The notes under the pieces are model-generated. The model searched no databases, was not told the origin of the DNA, and was given only the letters and a program-made list of their open reading frames with translations. The translations under genes were made by a program, and so were the position numbers. Shown piece after piece: positions 1 to 11,105 of a stretch of DNA of 64,000 nucleotides (position 1 is the first letter of the stretch; each line of letters opens with the position of its first letter). Source of the stretch: Sycon ciliatum (lineage: Eukaryota; Porifera; Calcarea; Leucosolenida; Sycettidae); NCBI RefSeq assembly GCF_964019385.1, contig NC_088654.1, positions 24,822,941-24,886,940 of the forward strand, given 5' to 3'.

Positions 1-80
1 TTGACCTCGTACTCAGTCAATATTCGATACTAATCTTATCAGTTTTCTTAGCCTAGTACCTCAGAACTACGAAGTGTTGA

Positions 81-197
81 AATCCAGTCGTGTCACTCAA
101 GTTTGCGCCTTGCACTGTTTCGCAGGCCAGTGTTCGCAGGTCTACGGCTGCGGAATGCCCAGCGCGTAGAGACCTACCCGAGTGACACGACTGGATT
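81..197. repeat. Short inverted repeat (18-bp arms)
   Basis: An 18-bp segment at 81-98 recurs as its exact reverse complement at 180-197, giving a perfect hairpin with a loop of about 80 bases. No gene signal is present. It may be a very short foldback element or the edge of the adjacent MITE's target. Confidence 0.6.
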
Positions 198-200
198 TGA

Positions 201-546
201 GGGCTTGAAAGTGATGATGTCAAAAACGGCCTGGGAGTAGTAAGTTGACATCAGATTTCTATTTTGGACCCACTAAGGTGTGACTTTGCTATTGCCTCAG
301 TATGTGGGTCCATAGCAACCCGCTCATGTCGTATGCAGGTGCGACTTTTACTTCGCCAACAGTTGTCACCCCGCCCACACTAGCCAAATCAGTCAGCTTC
401 ACTGGCTACATTACCTTGCGGTGAGTAAGATCGCTTGAAATGTGCTTGGATCCATACAAAAACTGGATCCAGGTGGATCCAGTTTTTGAATTTTTCAAAC
501 TGTTGCTATGCCATTGCTATGCTGTGACGTAGCACTTTCAAGCCCT
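201..546. mobile_element. MITE, family 1, copy 1
   Basis: The element starts GGGCTTGAAAGTG and ends with the reverse complement (CACTTTCAAGCCC), so it has terminal inverted repeats of about 13 bp. A second copy at 1113-1450 aligns over the whole length with scattered substitutions. It has no coding capacity. Two matching copies less than 1 kb apart prove that it is a mobile repeat. The superfamily is uncertain; a TA at the ends of copy 2 suggests a Tc1/mariner-like or similar DDE element. Confidence 0.8.
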
Positions 547-1112
547 ATAGTACATAACGGATTGCGATTGTACAATGTAGTCTACTGTCTGTATAATTTA
601 TAGCTAGCAACGTACATCTACCAAGGCTCAAACTCAAAGCAGGGAGTGCAACAATGTATTTTGCTACTCAGTGGCTCAAACCGCGGTAGATCTACACTAC
701 ATCCCATGCATGGTATACACTCTACAGTTATGCAAAGGCGGAAGTTAGTAGTAGTATGGAGTCTGGTTCGCTGTCCCTTGTTATATAATAGCGCAATGCC
801 AATGTTGACTGCTACCAGCAAGTGATACAGTAGACTGTGGAAGGCGGCTGGCAGTATATCCAGGCTGTTAGTAGTGTTACCCATTCGTTCGTCCGGATTT
901 GATCCGGGTCAAACGTGGTTGGCGGGCTTGGATCCGAAATGGTGTGATTTATAAACTCTCTGCTACAAAGCTTGCACTTTCGAAGAATGATCTTTCCTTT
1001 CGCATCCTTTCGTGTAGGAAGCAGACAATGCATGATGTGGAGGCAAGCGCCATGCACACGTTCAGTGTGCCATACGAGGGTGGCTGTTCGCACGTCTGTT
1101 CGGCCCTGTCTA
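547..1112. other. No recognisable feature
   Basis: This is the spacer between two copies of the same MITE. I see no homology, no splice-flanked exon and no long open frame that resembles a protein. Confidence 0.5.
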
Positions 1113-1450
1113 TAGGGCTTGAAAGTGATGACGTCAAAACGGCCAGGGAGTAGTAAGTTGACATCAGATTTCTATTTTTGGATCCACTAAGGTGTGACTT
1201 TGCTATTGCCTAAGTATGTGGGTGCATAGCAACCCACTCATGTCGCATGCAGGTGTGACTTTTATTTCGCCACCAGTTGTAACCCCGCCCCCAGTAGCCA
1301 AATCAGTCAGTTTCACTGGTAACATCACCTTGCTGAGAGTAAGACGGCTTGAAATGTGCTTGGATCCATACAAAAACTGGATCCAAGTGGATCCAATTTT
1401 TGAATTTTTGAAATTGTTGCTATGCTGTGACGTAGCACTTTCAAGCCCTA
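1113..1450. mobile_element. MITE, family 1, copy 2
   Basis: This is the second full copy of the element at 201-546, in the same orientation, with the same TAGGGCTTGAAAGTG-type inverted termini. The flanks read TA on both sides, compatible with a TA target duplication. It is noncoding. Confidence 0.8.
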
Positions 1451-3189
1451 TTGGATCCGGTGCGCAAGCTGTGCGTGCGTGTGTGTGGAGTTTACAAGTC
1501 AGCCTTGCACCCTAACACGAGCGGAAAGGCGCGCTGCTGGAGAACAGAGTCCGCACAAGTGAGAAGTGGCTGCCACTTCTACTCAGTGCTAGAGTCTGCA
1601 CTGTCTACAGTCCAGAACGGACTCGGTGTAGACAAGCCCTGGCCTGCGTGTAGGTGAGATCGAACTGTGCGCCAGCGTCTACATAGTGCGAAAGCCACAC
1701 TAGTTCAGAGAGCAACCGCTGAACTTTCTTGTACACACAAAACTGAGGCACCAGTCGTTTTTTGTGCTTGCAGAGAAAGCGGTTTTCATCTTTGGTATTT
1801 TTGGCGTGGACAAGAGAGTTTTCTTTGCTGTTTGTTTCCGAGAAGTCAGTAGTAACGGTGTCCTCGGCTTATCGGCAGGGAAGCGTGCTTCCCCTGGCGT
1901 CGCGGCGCACATGCAGCACGCCAGAGTGACGTCGAGTCTCGCCGAGAAGAACAGGCGATGCAGAAGCAGTGAGCGGGCCGGGAAAACGGTACGTGAGGTC
2001 ACAAACAATTTTTTGGAAGATGTTTTTTTACTTGTTTGTGTGTCTGGGGGCTACGCACACAGATAGAAGCAGTCGAAAATACACTAAAAGTGTCATGCTT
2101 GTAGCGGTAGAACTTCGGCCAGTGTAGGTTTTGCTGCGTCACATGTAAGAAAGACATTTTGGCCGGTGTTTGCTTGTGATGTGGTAGATATTACTTTCAA
2201 AAGCGTTCCCACTTGTACTATCCCGGACTGCTGGCATTGCTTACATGAACCCAGCTCTGGCCCAGGCTTAGTGTTGGGGCTCTGTAGGACCACACTTCTG
2301 CAGTGGTGGTCTTGTAAACATGACGGGCCTGGTCAATGCGTATGGGCCCATGGGGGGGGGGGGGGTAGTGTGGAGGAGTGTGGCCCTTCTAATGGACTGT
2401 GCAGTGAAATATGACTGCACTATTCATGATGGTGTATTTCCATGACTCCCCACTCCAGTAGCTTGGCAGGCACTGTTCATGATGGCAGGTTGTGCCTGTC
2501 AGCCATAAACATTGGCAAGATTTGGATTACCCATGAGAGCGACGTTCGTATACCACCCATGTACCACCCACGCGCAATGCTGCTCAATGAAATCAGATTG
2601 CGTGAGTCAAGTTTGCGCCCTGGACCAGAAAATATCCCAGTGTTTGCATGTATCGGACTGCACAGTGCCAGCGTGCTTGGCTCATGCTATCGGACTTCAT
2701 TGACCAGCAGTTTACAGTGGCACGGCTTGCCATTATGTTGAATGTTGCTTGCTTGACTAAAAAAACACATACATATACTTCAACAGATTTCATGGCAAAG
2801 CAGACATTCACAAAGCTTTGCAGCTGTTGGGCACACAGCTGGTAGCAAGCCTTGCGGAACACACCAGGGATAAGTGCTGTGGCATAAGTGGTATGGTATC
2901 ATTGGTATGGTATTCTGTATTTTACTTCATCACGCGAACAGGCAATGATGCCTTCTCACCAGACAATGACTGTCTCTCACAGAATGATGATTTCAGAAAT
3001 ATTTATTGGCATTTGTAAACCAGAAATCGGAAAAAATCCTTCTGTGGTAGAGCACAATGCAGCTCTGCAGGACCTGACAAATGCATGTTGCAGTAGTGGC
3101 GATAGCTCAGCACAAAGATATGTGACATCGCTCCTTTGTGTGCTTGCTTTCCCGCCTCGAGAACGGATTCTGTTTGTGCACAGAATAAT
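1451..3189. other. Unrecognised intergenic or intronic sequence
   Basis: No repeat shared with the rest of the window and no protein-like frame was recognised. The only compositional feature is a run of 14 G at 2352-2365. Confidence 0.4.
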
Positions 3190-3570
3190 CAGGGGCGTAG
3201 GAGGGGTTTTGGAAGTGGTACGACCGAAGGTGGGCGCGGCCGAAGGCCGTGTTGGAGGGGGGTCGGGGGGACCTCCCCCGGGAAAATTTTGTAAAAAGAC
3301 ACAAAATCCTGCGTTCTGGGAACTTCTGGCACACTTCACACACACTTCTGGCGCAGTGTGCATGCAGTCGAGTCGAGTACAGTAGATCCGACTGCAGATG
3401 CATAACAGATCTACGACTCGTAGATCTACGAGTCTAGAAAAAGGTCAAAGTCTGATGCGCATATGCATCGATGGATCCTGATTTTGGTTTTGCACGTTCC
3501 GGACGGACCACACTTTTCGAAAAGTGGTACGGCCATGGTCGTACCAGTCGTAGCGGGTGCTACGCCCCTG
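3190..3570. mobile_element. hAT-like MITE (CAGGGGCGTAG ends)
   Basis: The left end reads CAGGGGCGTAGG and the right end GCTACGCCCCTG, the typical inverted termini of nonautonomous hAT elements. Near the right end is the imperfect palindrome GGTACGGCCATGGTCGTACC, found in related forms in the copies at 18473, 44033 and 60003. The interior is GC-rich and noncoding. I do not see a clean 8-bp target duplication, so one flank may have diverged. Confidence 0.7.
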
Positions 3571-3817
3571 ATACTTCAAAGCATCTGTGACCCCTCAGTA
3601 CGCTCTTCAGGGCGTGCATATACACAATGGCAAGGGGGGGGGCAAGATTACTGCCCATGGCCACCCCATTATTGTGATGGGACACCTTAGCCCCAAACTT
3701 GAATTAATTCACTGTGTTTGCTCCCACTTAAACAATTCCCTTTCAACTCGTAGAAAGACAGGTTATAGTTTCTTAGTATTATTACAGAAAGGAATTTGGC
3801 ATGGAGAACGAAGAATA

Positions 3818-4061
<244 letters not shown>

Positions 4062-4243
4062 GGGTGGACAAGAACCACTGGAGCATGTGCTTTTCTATAC
4101 CTGATGGATTCTGATTACTATGGGAAAGGAGGTGGTAATACGAATAGTCAGTACAAAGTACTGTAGAACGTGTAATTCTAGCGACTATTAATTTTAGCGT
4201 TTTCTCATTGTCAACCGGTTAGGGACGTTTTATTTTAGCGAAT

Positions 4244-4751
4244 TAGCATCCCCCACCTCACAACACAGCAACCAAGTTTTGCATTAAGCTGGGAGTGCCG
4301 ATTCGAGCAACTGGTATAATGGCTCGCAGCTGAGCCAGCAAATGACTCCGCTTGGAGCAGGCGAATGACTCCGCATGGAGCCGGCAAATGACTCCGCATG
4401 GAGCCGGCAAATGACTCCGCATGGAGCCGGCAAATGACTCCGCATGGAGCAGGCGAATGACTACGCATGGAGCCGGCAAATGACTCCGCATGGAGCCGGC
4501 GAATGACTCCGCATGGAGCCGGCGAATGACTCCGCATGGAGCCGGCAATTGACTCCGCATGGAGCCAGCGAATGACTCCGCATGGAGCCGCCGAATTACT
4601 CCGCATGGAGCTGCCAATTACTCCGCATGGAGCCGCCGAATGACTCCGCATGGAGCCGCCAATGCCTCCGCATGGAGCCGCCAATGACTCTGAATAGAGC
4701 CGCCAAATGCTAGATATATAGAGATGCATAACCAGTTGAGAGCATATATTC
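4244..4751. repeat. Split direct repeat A, with 22-bp minisatellite
   Basis: This is the outer copy of a repeat of about 508 bp, matched nearly base for base by 5007-5515. Its core (about 4335-4700) is a 22-bp tandem array with consensus AATGACTCCGCATGGAGCC plus three variable bases. Because 22 is not a multiple of 3, the array stays open in several frames; these are not genes. Confidence 0.9.
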
Positions 4752-4806
4752 TCATGGACTATACAGATACCGTCATGTGTGCGCCAGAAACATGAGTTGA
4801 GCTAGT

Positions 4807-4821
4807 GGGTGGGAGGGTGGG
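4807..4821 (+). promoter_or_regulatory. G-quadruplex motif in repeat spacer
   Basis: GGGTGGGAGGGTGGG satisfies the strict four-tract G4 pattern with 1-nt loops. It lies between repeats A and B of Ngaro element 1. The second Ngaro element has a G4 motif in the equivalent spacer (54535-54551). The function is unknown. Confidence 0.55.
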
Positions 4822-4824
4822 AAG

Positions 4825-5006
4825 GAAATTGTTTCGGGAACACCTGTTCCGCAAGTTGCACGCTCGAAAGTCCAAACAGCAATGACATGAAAGAGACATT
4901 GTACAGGATATTGAAGGGCGCGTGCCCACATGACTCGCCCATGCGTGCAGGTTGGGCCAGCTCGCTGGGCTGGCTCCTAACTCGCGTTAGCATGCTAACG
5001 CTCATT
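4825..5006. repeat. Split direct repeat B (internal copy)
   Basis: This is a 182-bp segment repeated in direct orientation at 8712-8893. It ends with the palindrome GTTAGCATGCTAAC followed by GCTCATT. Confidence 0.9.
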
Positions 5007-5515
5007 TAGCATCCCCCCACCTCACAACAGAGCAACCGAGTTTTGCATTAAGCTGGGAGTGCCGATTCGAGCAACTGGTATAATGGCTCGCAGCTGAGCC
5101 AGCAAATGACTCCGCTTGGAGCAGGCGAATGACTCCGCATGGAGCCGGCAAATGACTCCGCATGGAGCCGGCAAATGACTCCGCATGGAGCCGGCAAATG
5201 ACTCCGCATGGAGCAGGCGAATGACTCCGCATGGAGCCGGCAAATGACTCCGCATGGAGCCGGCGAATGACTCCGCATGGAGCCGGCGAATGACTCCGCA
5301 TGGAGCCGGCAATTGACTCCGCATGGAGCCAGCGAATGACTCCGCATGGAGCCGCCGAATTACTCCGCATGGAGCTGCCAATTACTCCGCATGGAGCCGC
5401 CGAATGACTCCGCATGGAGCCGCCAATGCCTCCGCATGGAGCCGCCAATGACTCTGAATAGAGCCGCCAAATGCTAGATATATAGAGATGCATAACCAGT
5501 TGAGAGCATATATTC
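5007..5515. repeat. Split direct repeat A' (internal copy)
   Basis: This is the internal partner of 4244-4751, with the same 22-bp minisatellite and only a few substitutions and a one-base length change in a C-run. The near identity implies recent retrotransposition or gene conversion, in contrast with the strongly decayed coding region. Confidence 0.9.
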
Positions 5516-5689
5516 CATAAATCGGCACTCCCAGAGCGGATCACAAAGTGCAGCTACCTGTGATATTTGTAAGCAGTGCAAGCTCGGTAACGATTGACTA
5601 ACAGGAACTCGATATCATGGGCTGAGGCCATTGCCACAGCCACCCATGCTTTGGCTGCTGGTGGCCTCTGAATGTTACTCGGGCAGACA

Positions 5690-5760
5690 TGGCTTTCCAC
5701 CTTCCCGCCTCTCTGAATATCGAGTCCGGCAGCTGATTCGAAACGAGTGGCCGGTGTATG
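5690..5760 (-). pseudogene. Tyrosine recombinase C-terminal remnant (Ngaro 1)
   Basis: The minus strand encodes a short stretch ending YTGHSFRI (HSFR at 5738-5749), the conserved HxxR box of DIRS/Ngaro recombinases. A shifted frame about 10 codons on reads GRWK (near 5694-5705), matching the following Trp motif. The spacing is shorter than usual and the frame shifts, so this is a deleted relic. The N-terminal half of the enzyme and most of RNase H are missing between about 5760 and 5950. It shows that this lineage once carried a YR gene. Confidence 0.6.
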
Positions 5761-5949
5761 ACGCCAGGCCATAGCCACAACTGATGAGCAAGATTTTCGC
5801 AGTTGCTGCAAAACCGATCGATTGGCATCTGCTGCTGGTGCCGCTAGCTTTTCCAGGTGCTGCCACAATTGCAAACCACTCTTTGCGATTGGCTGGTCTG
5901 CTTGATTGACTGTCCATTGCCCTATCCCCGGTTGCAATTGTTTGCGCAC

Positions 5950-7000
5950 CAGCCAAGTGCACCACTTGCATCAGTGAATAGCAGCAAGTTGGGGGACGGC
6001 GTGCACTTAGGGTGTAGGAAGAAGGACCGGCCGTTCTACTATTCCAGGAGCTAAGGCCATCAGCGAAGGTATTTGAGGCACTCTTCGGAGAGCTTGATCA
6101 GGTAATACGGCTGCCGGTACCAGTTGGCAAGTGACCACAATCTGCAATGTGCGTCCTGGGACTATCACTCTTGTAGCAAACGAGAGCTTTCCCAGAAGAT
6201 ACTCGAGTTGACATTGGGTAGTTGAAGCTGTGTTGAGAGTGGCCCGTAGGAGGTCGTGAAGCTTGGCAAGTTCGTCCATCGGCAGACTGATGTGAGCGCG
6301 CGGGTGTCCAGGATGACGCCGATAAACGTCAGGACGTGGGCTGGACCCTCCACTTTTGCTGACGCCAGAGAAACACCGAGGTATGTAAACACACGGCGCC
6401 GAGTAGCGAGTTGCTGGCGAGCTAACACAGGTCCAGAGCATACATCGAGGAAGCACTTTTGCTGACGCCAGAGAAACACCGAGGTATGTAAACGCACGGC
6501 GCCGAGTAGCGAGTTGCTGGCGAGCTAACACAAGTCCAGAGCATGCATGGAGACAGAAACGTTAGTCGAGGTATTTCCCGTAATGGGAAGATGCCAATAA
6601 CGTCAGGACTTGAGCTGGACCCTCCACTTTTGCTGGGGCCAGAGAAACACCGAGGTATGTAAACGCTCGGAGCAGAATAGCGAGTTGCTGGCGAGGTAAC
6701 ACAAGTCCAGAGCATGCATTGAGGAAGTAACATTAATTGAGGTATTCCCCGTGATGCAACAGGCGTGGGAGTGCGAACTGCCCGCACACAATCCATTCAC
6801 TGGCGGATGCGACAGAGTTCCATATAGCTGGCCTGGAGCGTAGTACAGTCTGAAGGGCAGGACGCTCTCATAACAGTATTGATCCTGCCAGCGGTTCAAC
6901 AAGGGCCACTCCTCCGGGCAGACGGGAATTCGGCAGAATGCACTTTTAACATTGAGCTTAGCAAGATACAGCGGGGCGAGCAATTGTCTAATCATGTTTG
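5950..7000 (-). pseudogene. Reverse transcriptase/RNase H remnant (Ngaro 1)
   Basis: Minus-strand fragments in several frames align with the better preserved RT of 56102-57274: a segment around LAKLNVKSAFCRIPVCPEEW (about 6890-6960), FTYLGVSLASAKVEGP-like copies, LLGKLSFATRVIVPGRT (about 6160-6215), and the RNase H start LFTDASGALG (about 5955-5985). Frameshifts and stops are abundant. One RT segment has been tandemly amplified (see 6351-6720). It is not functional. Confidence 0.7.
6351..6720. repeat. Amplified segment of RT (about 100-bp units, 3 copies)
   Basis: Three imperfect copies begin near 6351, 6454 and 6627, each with the sense text GAAACACCGAGGTATGTAAA and an AGTAGCGAGTTGCTGGCGAG-like tract. 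On the minus strand each encodes the RT segment containing FTYLGVSLASAK. The first two are adjacent and the third is separated by about 70 bp. Confidence 0.75.
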
Positions 7001-7424
7001 CAGCATTGTCATCTTGACATTGTGGAGAGACACGGTCTGCTGGAATGTAATCGTTGACACTTCGACCCTCCAGGCTTTACAAAGGGTGTGTCGTGTGTAA
7101 CTTCCCGTTCGACTAGGAACCGCATCTACGCCGGAACAGCACAGAGGCGAGAAAGGGGGTGAAGAACACGGGCCAGCTGTTTCAAGCCTGCTGCAAGAAA
7201 CGGATCGGCCAGCTGTTTCAAGCCTGCTGCAAGAAACGGATCGTTGCGCAGAAATATAATCTGGGTTAGCATGTGACCGTGTTAAATTCAATGGATCCCA
7301 GTTAGTTGAGTGGTTGCCGATGAAACCTACCACAACCCCACAATTACGACCATGTGCAACATACCTCCGGAGCATAGGATCAGGATGTGAGTCCAGTAAT
7401 TTTGAGAAGTGAGAAACTGAGTGC

Positions 7425-8600
7425 TTACACAGTTACTGATGAGGCCTTACACTTTGCCCTGGGATGCTCCTGTCGGCACTGGAGGTAGCACTGCCTGAGC
7501 TGACGCGTGCAAGCGCCGTACTCGTAGTAGCGGCATACGGTTGCGGTACGTGATGCGGATCTGTACTGGTGAGTAGGACGAAATGCGCACGGAAATGCTG
7601 GCGAGTGCACTGAGCTGCACTGCTGGCAGGCGGGTCGTGCTGTTCCAGTACACCGCGAGGCGCAGTTGCCACAAGTTGATATTGATAACCTGGCTTTGGA
7701 GATTTATTATATTTTCCATTGCTATCAGGTTCGGCTTAATTCCCTCTGTGCTGCGCTGATGAGTCCACAAAGGACGAAACAGTTGTCCGCAGATTGAGTA
7801 TTGATAACGTCCAGTTTCTAGGTGGCAAAAACTGGCGATTGGCCGCGACGATCGTGGCCAAATACGTCCACAGGCACTCGTGAAACGCGGTGAGGAACAG
7901 TGGAACACAGACCATTCATGAACACTGTCCAGGTCTCAACTCAAGTGCTACCGTCATGCAGCCTACGAAGCGCAGTTCTGGGTTCGGATTCAAATAAATG
8001 CTAGTGCGCCAGAAGAGCAACATATGAGGGGCTACGGAGTTGGAACGTCGCCGGAGCTGGACTGACTGCAACTGTATCGGGCAGCAGGAAATCGAAGTCC
8101 ACGAACTCGCCTCTCTGGACGCGATCGAGAAGGGCCCGTATAGGACAGTCAGGTTCACCTGCTGTTGGTGCTGCATGCGCATATGGCGGTCGTCACTGCA
8201 CCGGGCTCCCAGTAGGGTCCGGCCTGCTGGCGGCGAGCGGCGATACGGATCCAAGTAGAGCGAGGAGAAGCTGGGTGGCGTTGGTGACGGCAGTGGACAA
8301 CTCCCGTTGTTACTTCCAACAGAAAATCAAAGTCCACGAACTCGCCTCTCTGGATACGAATTACGATCGTCAGGCTCGCGCCTGCTGTTGCAGTGGTGGT
8401 GCTGCGTGGCGGCCGTCGCTGCGTTCGCAGTAGGCGGGCGGCGGAGCCAGGTAGAGCGAGGCGATCCGGAGAGGCTGGACGCTGGTTGGTGACGACGACA
8501 TTGTTTCAAGGCACAAACAAGGGTCGCTGAGATCGCGTGGAGGTACTTCATTTCAGGAAACCTGATGATGGCGCAAGCTAAAAAATCACAGTCGACGTTC
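7425..8600 (-). pseudogene. Gag-like remnant with zinc-knuckle (Ngaro 1)
   Basis: Minus-strand fragments match the gag of the second Ngaro element. VININLWQL (about 7690) corresponds to its VIDINMWQM, and a Cys-rich segment beginning VCRYYEYGAC (about 7450-7540) corresponds to its ICRNFNAGRC zinc-binding region. The matches switch frames, so the gene is dead. The 5' part (about 7910-8600) is only tentatively assigned. Confidence 0.5.
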
Positions 8601-8711
8601 CACTGTAGACGACGGCATTGTTTCAGGCACCAACAGGCACCAACAGGCGTCAATGAAGTCTGAATTGAAACGCAGAGATACGAGAATGCAAGCTTGAAAG
8701 TCTAACGAAAA

Positions 8712-8893
8712 GAAATTGTTTCGGGAACACCTGTTCCGCAAGTTGCACGCTCGAAAGTCCAAACAGCAATGACATGAAAGAGACATTGTACAGGATATTG
8801 AAGGGCGCGTGCCCACGTGACTCGCCCATGCGTACAGGTTGGGCCAGCTCGCTGGGCTGGCTGCTAACTCGCGTTAGCATGCTAACGCTCATT
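8712..8893. repeat. Split direct repeat B' (terminal copy)
   Basis: This is the 182-bp direct copy of 4825-5006. It forms the 5' terminus of Ngaro element 1, which reads on the minus strand. Confidence 0.9.
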
Positions 8894-9420
8894 TTGACTG
8901 ATTCGCTAAATTGTACCAGTATTTATTTACTACTAATACTAGTACTAGTATTTGGCACGTTGTGTGGATGTTGTTGTGAGTTCACACTGTCACTGTGCAA
9001 CTGTACACCATGTACACTGTTGTAGTCTAGTGTAGACCGAGGCTGTGGTGCTACCGGTAGTACTACTACTACAATGTACATGTACTATGATGTAGTACTG
9101 CATTGTACTCACGGATCACCAGTGCAATACTAATGTCTCAACGGATTAGCGACTTGAAGCTTTAGCGAAAATGAGTCGATCGCTAAATTCTCTAGGGTTT
9201 TCACCTTGTACTGCATGGATGTTTTAGTGTAAGTAGACCTGAGGCTGCTAAAACAGAGAGGTTCCAGGCAGAAATCATCATTCCGCCACAGACAACACGA
9301 GAAGGACACTCTCCTATCGCAGTACGTCTGCGCCAAGAAGGATGAAGGGAAGGCATGCACCATTCAATGGGCAGTCCACCGCAAAGCAGTGGCCTACAGC
9401 AACAACAGCAAAAGGTGCAA
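8894..9420. other. Host repeat with TTTAGCGA motifs, otherwise unassigned
   Basis: Both flanks of Ngaro element 1 (4160-4243 and 8894-9200) carry several copies of the octamer-like motif TTTAGCGA or its complement. They look like the two halves of one older MITE split by the insertion. Nothing coding was recognised. Confidence 0.35.
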
Positions 9421-10982
9421 CTAAGAGTTCATAACCCCAAGACTGTGCAACTCCTGACCAGTCCCTGTATGGAAGTCCGCTCGGCGGAATTCCTTCTGTA
9501 CGTCATTTTTGGTGCAGTGCGATGAGTCTTGCCTATGAATTCTTCTAAAATTTGCAGTCGAAACAGGATGCTTCCTCAGGTTAAACTGCCTAAACTGTGA
9601 TTTGATGTGAAGTAAAACAAAGCGCGCGATCCTCAAATAACTAAAAGACAAAACTGTTTTTTTCCGACGCCAATGCCCGGAACGGCGACTCTTCATCACC
9701 TTGTGCTTTCGCCAGTGCAGTGCGCCCATCCAGTCTCCTTGAAACTAATTTTCCCCTTGAACTCAGCATATGTCCGTGCTTTCCTCGAAGATAATTTCAA
9801 ATGATTGAGGGAATTGAGAATGCGTCGAAGGAGCATTTCTCGGCTGAGTTTCAAAGCTATCAGAATGTTTATCCTCGACGGCAATGCAATATTTTTGCCT
9901 CGCCAGTTGGCAAAAGCTACACTTCAAGTCTTCGTCCTCACTTCTTCCTGTCATTGATGTCCAGAGAGTCTTGGAGAAAGGGTTGGTTTCTGAGAAAGTA
10001 CAACTTGTACGTCTGAAAGGTCTTCAAAACGCTTCGAAATGATGGGGCTACAGCCTTGATTTAGCAGCGGTTCCGGGTATGGTTTCCAGAAATCGCAAAA
10101 AGCCCAAATTTAAATCCGAGGACAAGTTGCGCATGACGTAATGTAGGAATTTCACCGTGCGCTGGGGGATTGCCAGTTGCACACTCTTAGGGGTTATGAA
10201 CTTTTGATGCAACTTATGCCTGGCAGAAAAAAATGGCCATTGCGCAAACACCCAAGCACATCTGTGTCCAAAAGAAGAGTGACCTTTTGTCAAAGTGTCG
10301 CCACGAGAATTATCTGATTTCTTGCTGATCACTGACTCCTTCTTTCCCACCTTCTTGAGCTGTTCTCGATCAGAGTGAGACATGTTGGGAGATGATACAG
10401 GTGAGGTTTTGTACAGGCCATTGCTTCACGTTTGAAGCTCGCGAGATTGAATTCTTCATCCTTTCACTGCTTAGGGCCTTTTTGGAAGCCGTGTGCTTTA
10501 AGACACCAGGTCTTGGGGTCACATTTGCCGGGACCAGCGTTGGCAACATCAAGGTGATTGTTCGTTGACAACGAGGGGAGTACGCCTTTCTCAATTCCCA
10601 CCTCCACATCCTCCACAATACTCTGGTTGGCTTTGCTAGATGACGGAACGAAGCCCGGTCCATGCCTAAGGAGATCCAGCGCCACAGCTGAGACACGATT
10701 GCCTAAGTCAAGGACACATTGTGAGCGACCCTGTGCCTTGAGATTGTTGTGATTATCTGGCACAAGGTGACTGGAGGGGTGTGCGAACGTTGTGCACCAT
10801 AGACTCTGTACTTTACGAAAGAGCAGCCGTCGGGTGTCAAGTCGCTCGCATGGCAAAAAGTTCGATGCACAAGTCGTGCAGCCAAATATAGTCCTGCTTG
10901 GAGTGTGGGCATATCTCGGCTCTATGCGACGTGAACTGTCCATAGCGGTGTGCCTTCCACTAAAACTTCTCTTGGATGGCAT
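9421..10982 (-). pseudogene. Possible decayed retroelement ORF
   Basis: A minus-strand frame around 10500-10760 contains CVLDLGNRVSAVALDLLRHG and then FVP. This resembles the N-terminal NLS-x-LLxxGxxFVPTP region of Penelope-type and some other RTs. Downstream minus-strand frames (10370-9421) are broken and I do not recognise further RT motifs. The assignment rests on one short similarity and is weak. Confidence 0.25.
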
Positions 10983-11105
10983 CTTTCAAAAGGCTCCGAA
11001 TATAGACATCACTGCTGAACCATCAATACTAATGATGATACGATATCAGCTTGGCTGCAGGAAGAATGTTAAAACAGATAAGGCGAGTTGCCTGCAAACA
11101 AATTA

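Larger units (their letters stand above)
4244..8893 (-). mobile_element. Ngaro/DIRS-type YR retrotransposon 1 (degenerate)
   Basis: On the minus strand the order is terminal repeat B' (8893-8712), decayed gag, RT, RNase H start, a tyrosine-recombinase C-terminal remnant, then A' (5515-5007), B (5006-4825), a short spacer and A (4751-4244). This is the split-direct-repeat layout of Ngaro/PAT elements. The internal B/A' junction reads CATT|TAGC, which equals the fused outer ends (the element starts TAGC at 4244 and ends CATT at 8893), as expected if the repeats template a circle junction. All reading frames are broken. It sits inside a repeat rich in the motif TTTAGCGA. Confidence 0.8.

Noticed and set aside
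4235-5544. Repetitive proteins of 22-residue period (MRSHS/PCGVIRRLHAESF)
   Set aside because: They are produced by a 22-bp noncoding minisatellite in the Ngaro split repeats; all three frames stay open.
9421-10982. Confident Penelope or LINE assignment
   Set aside because: Only one short N-terminal-like similarity and no RT catalytic motifs; kept as a low-confidence pseudogene.
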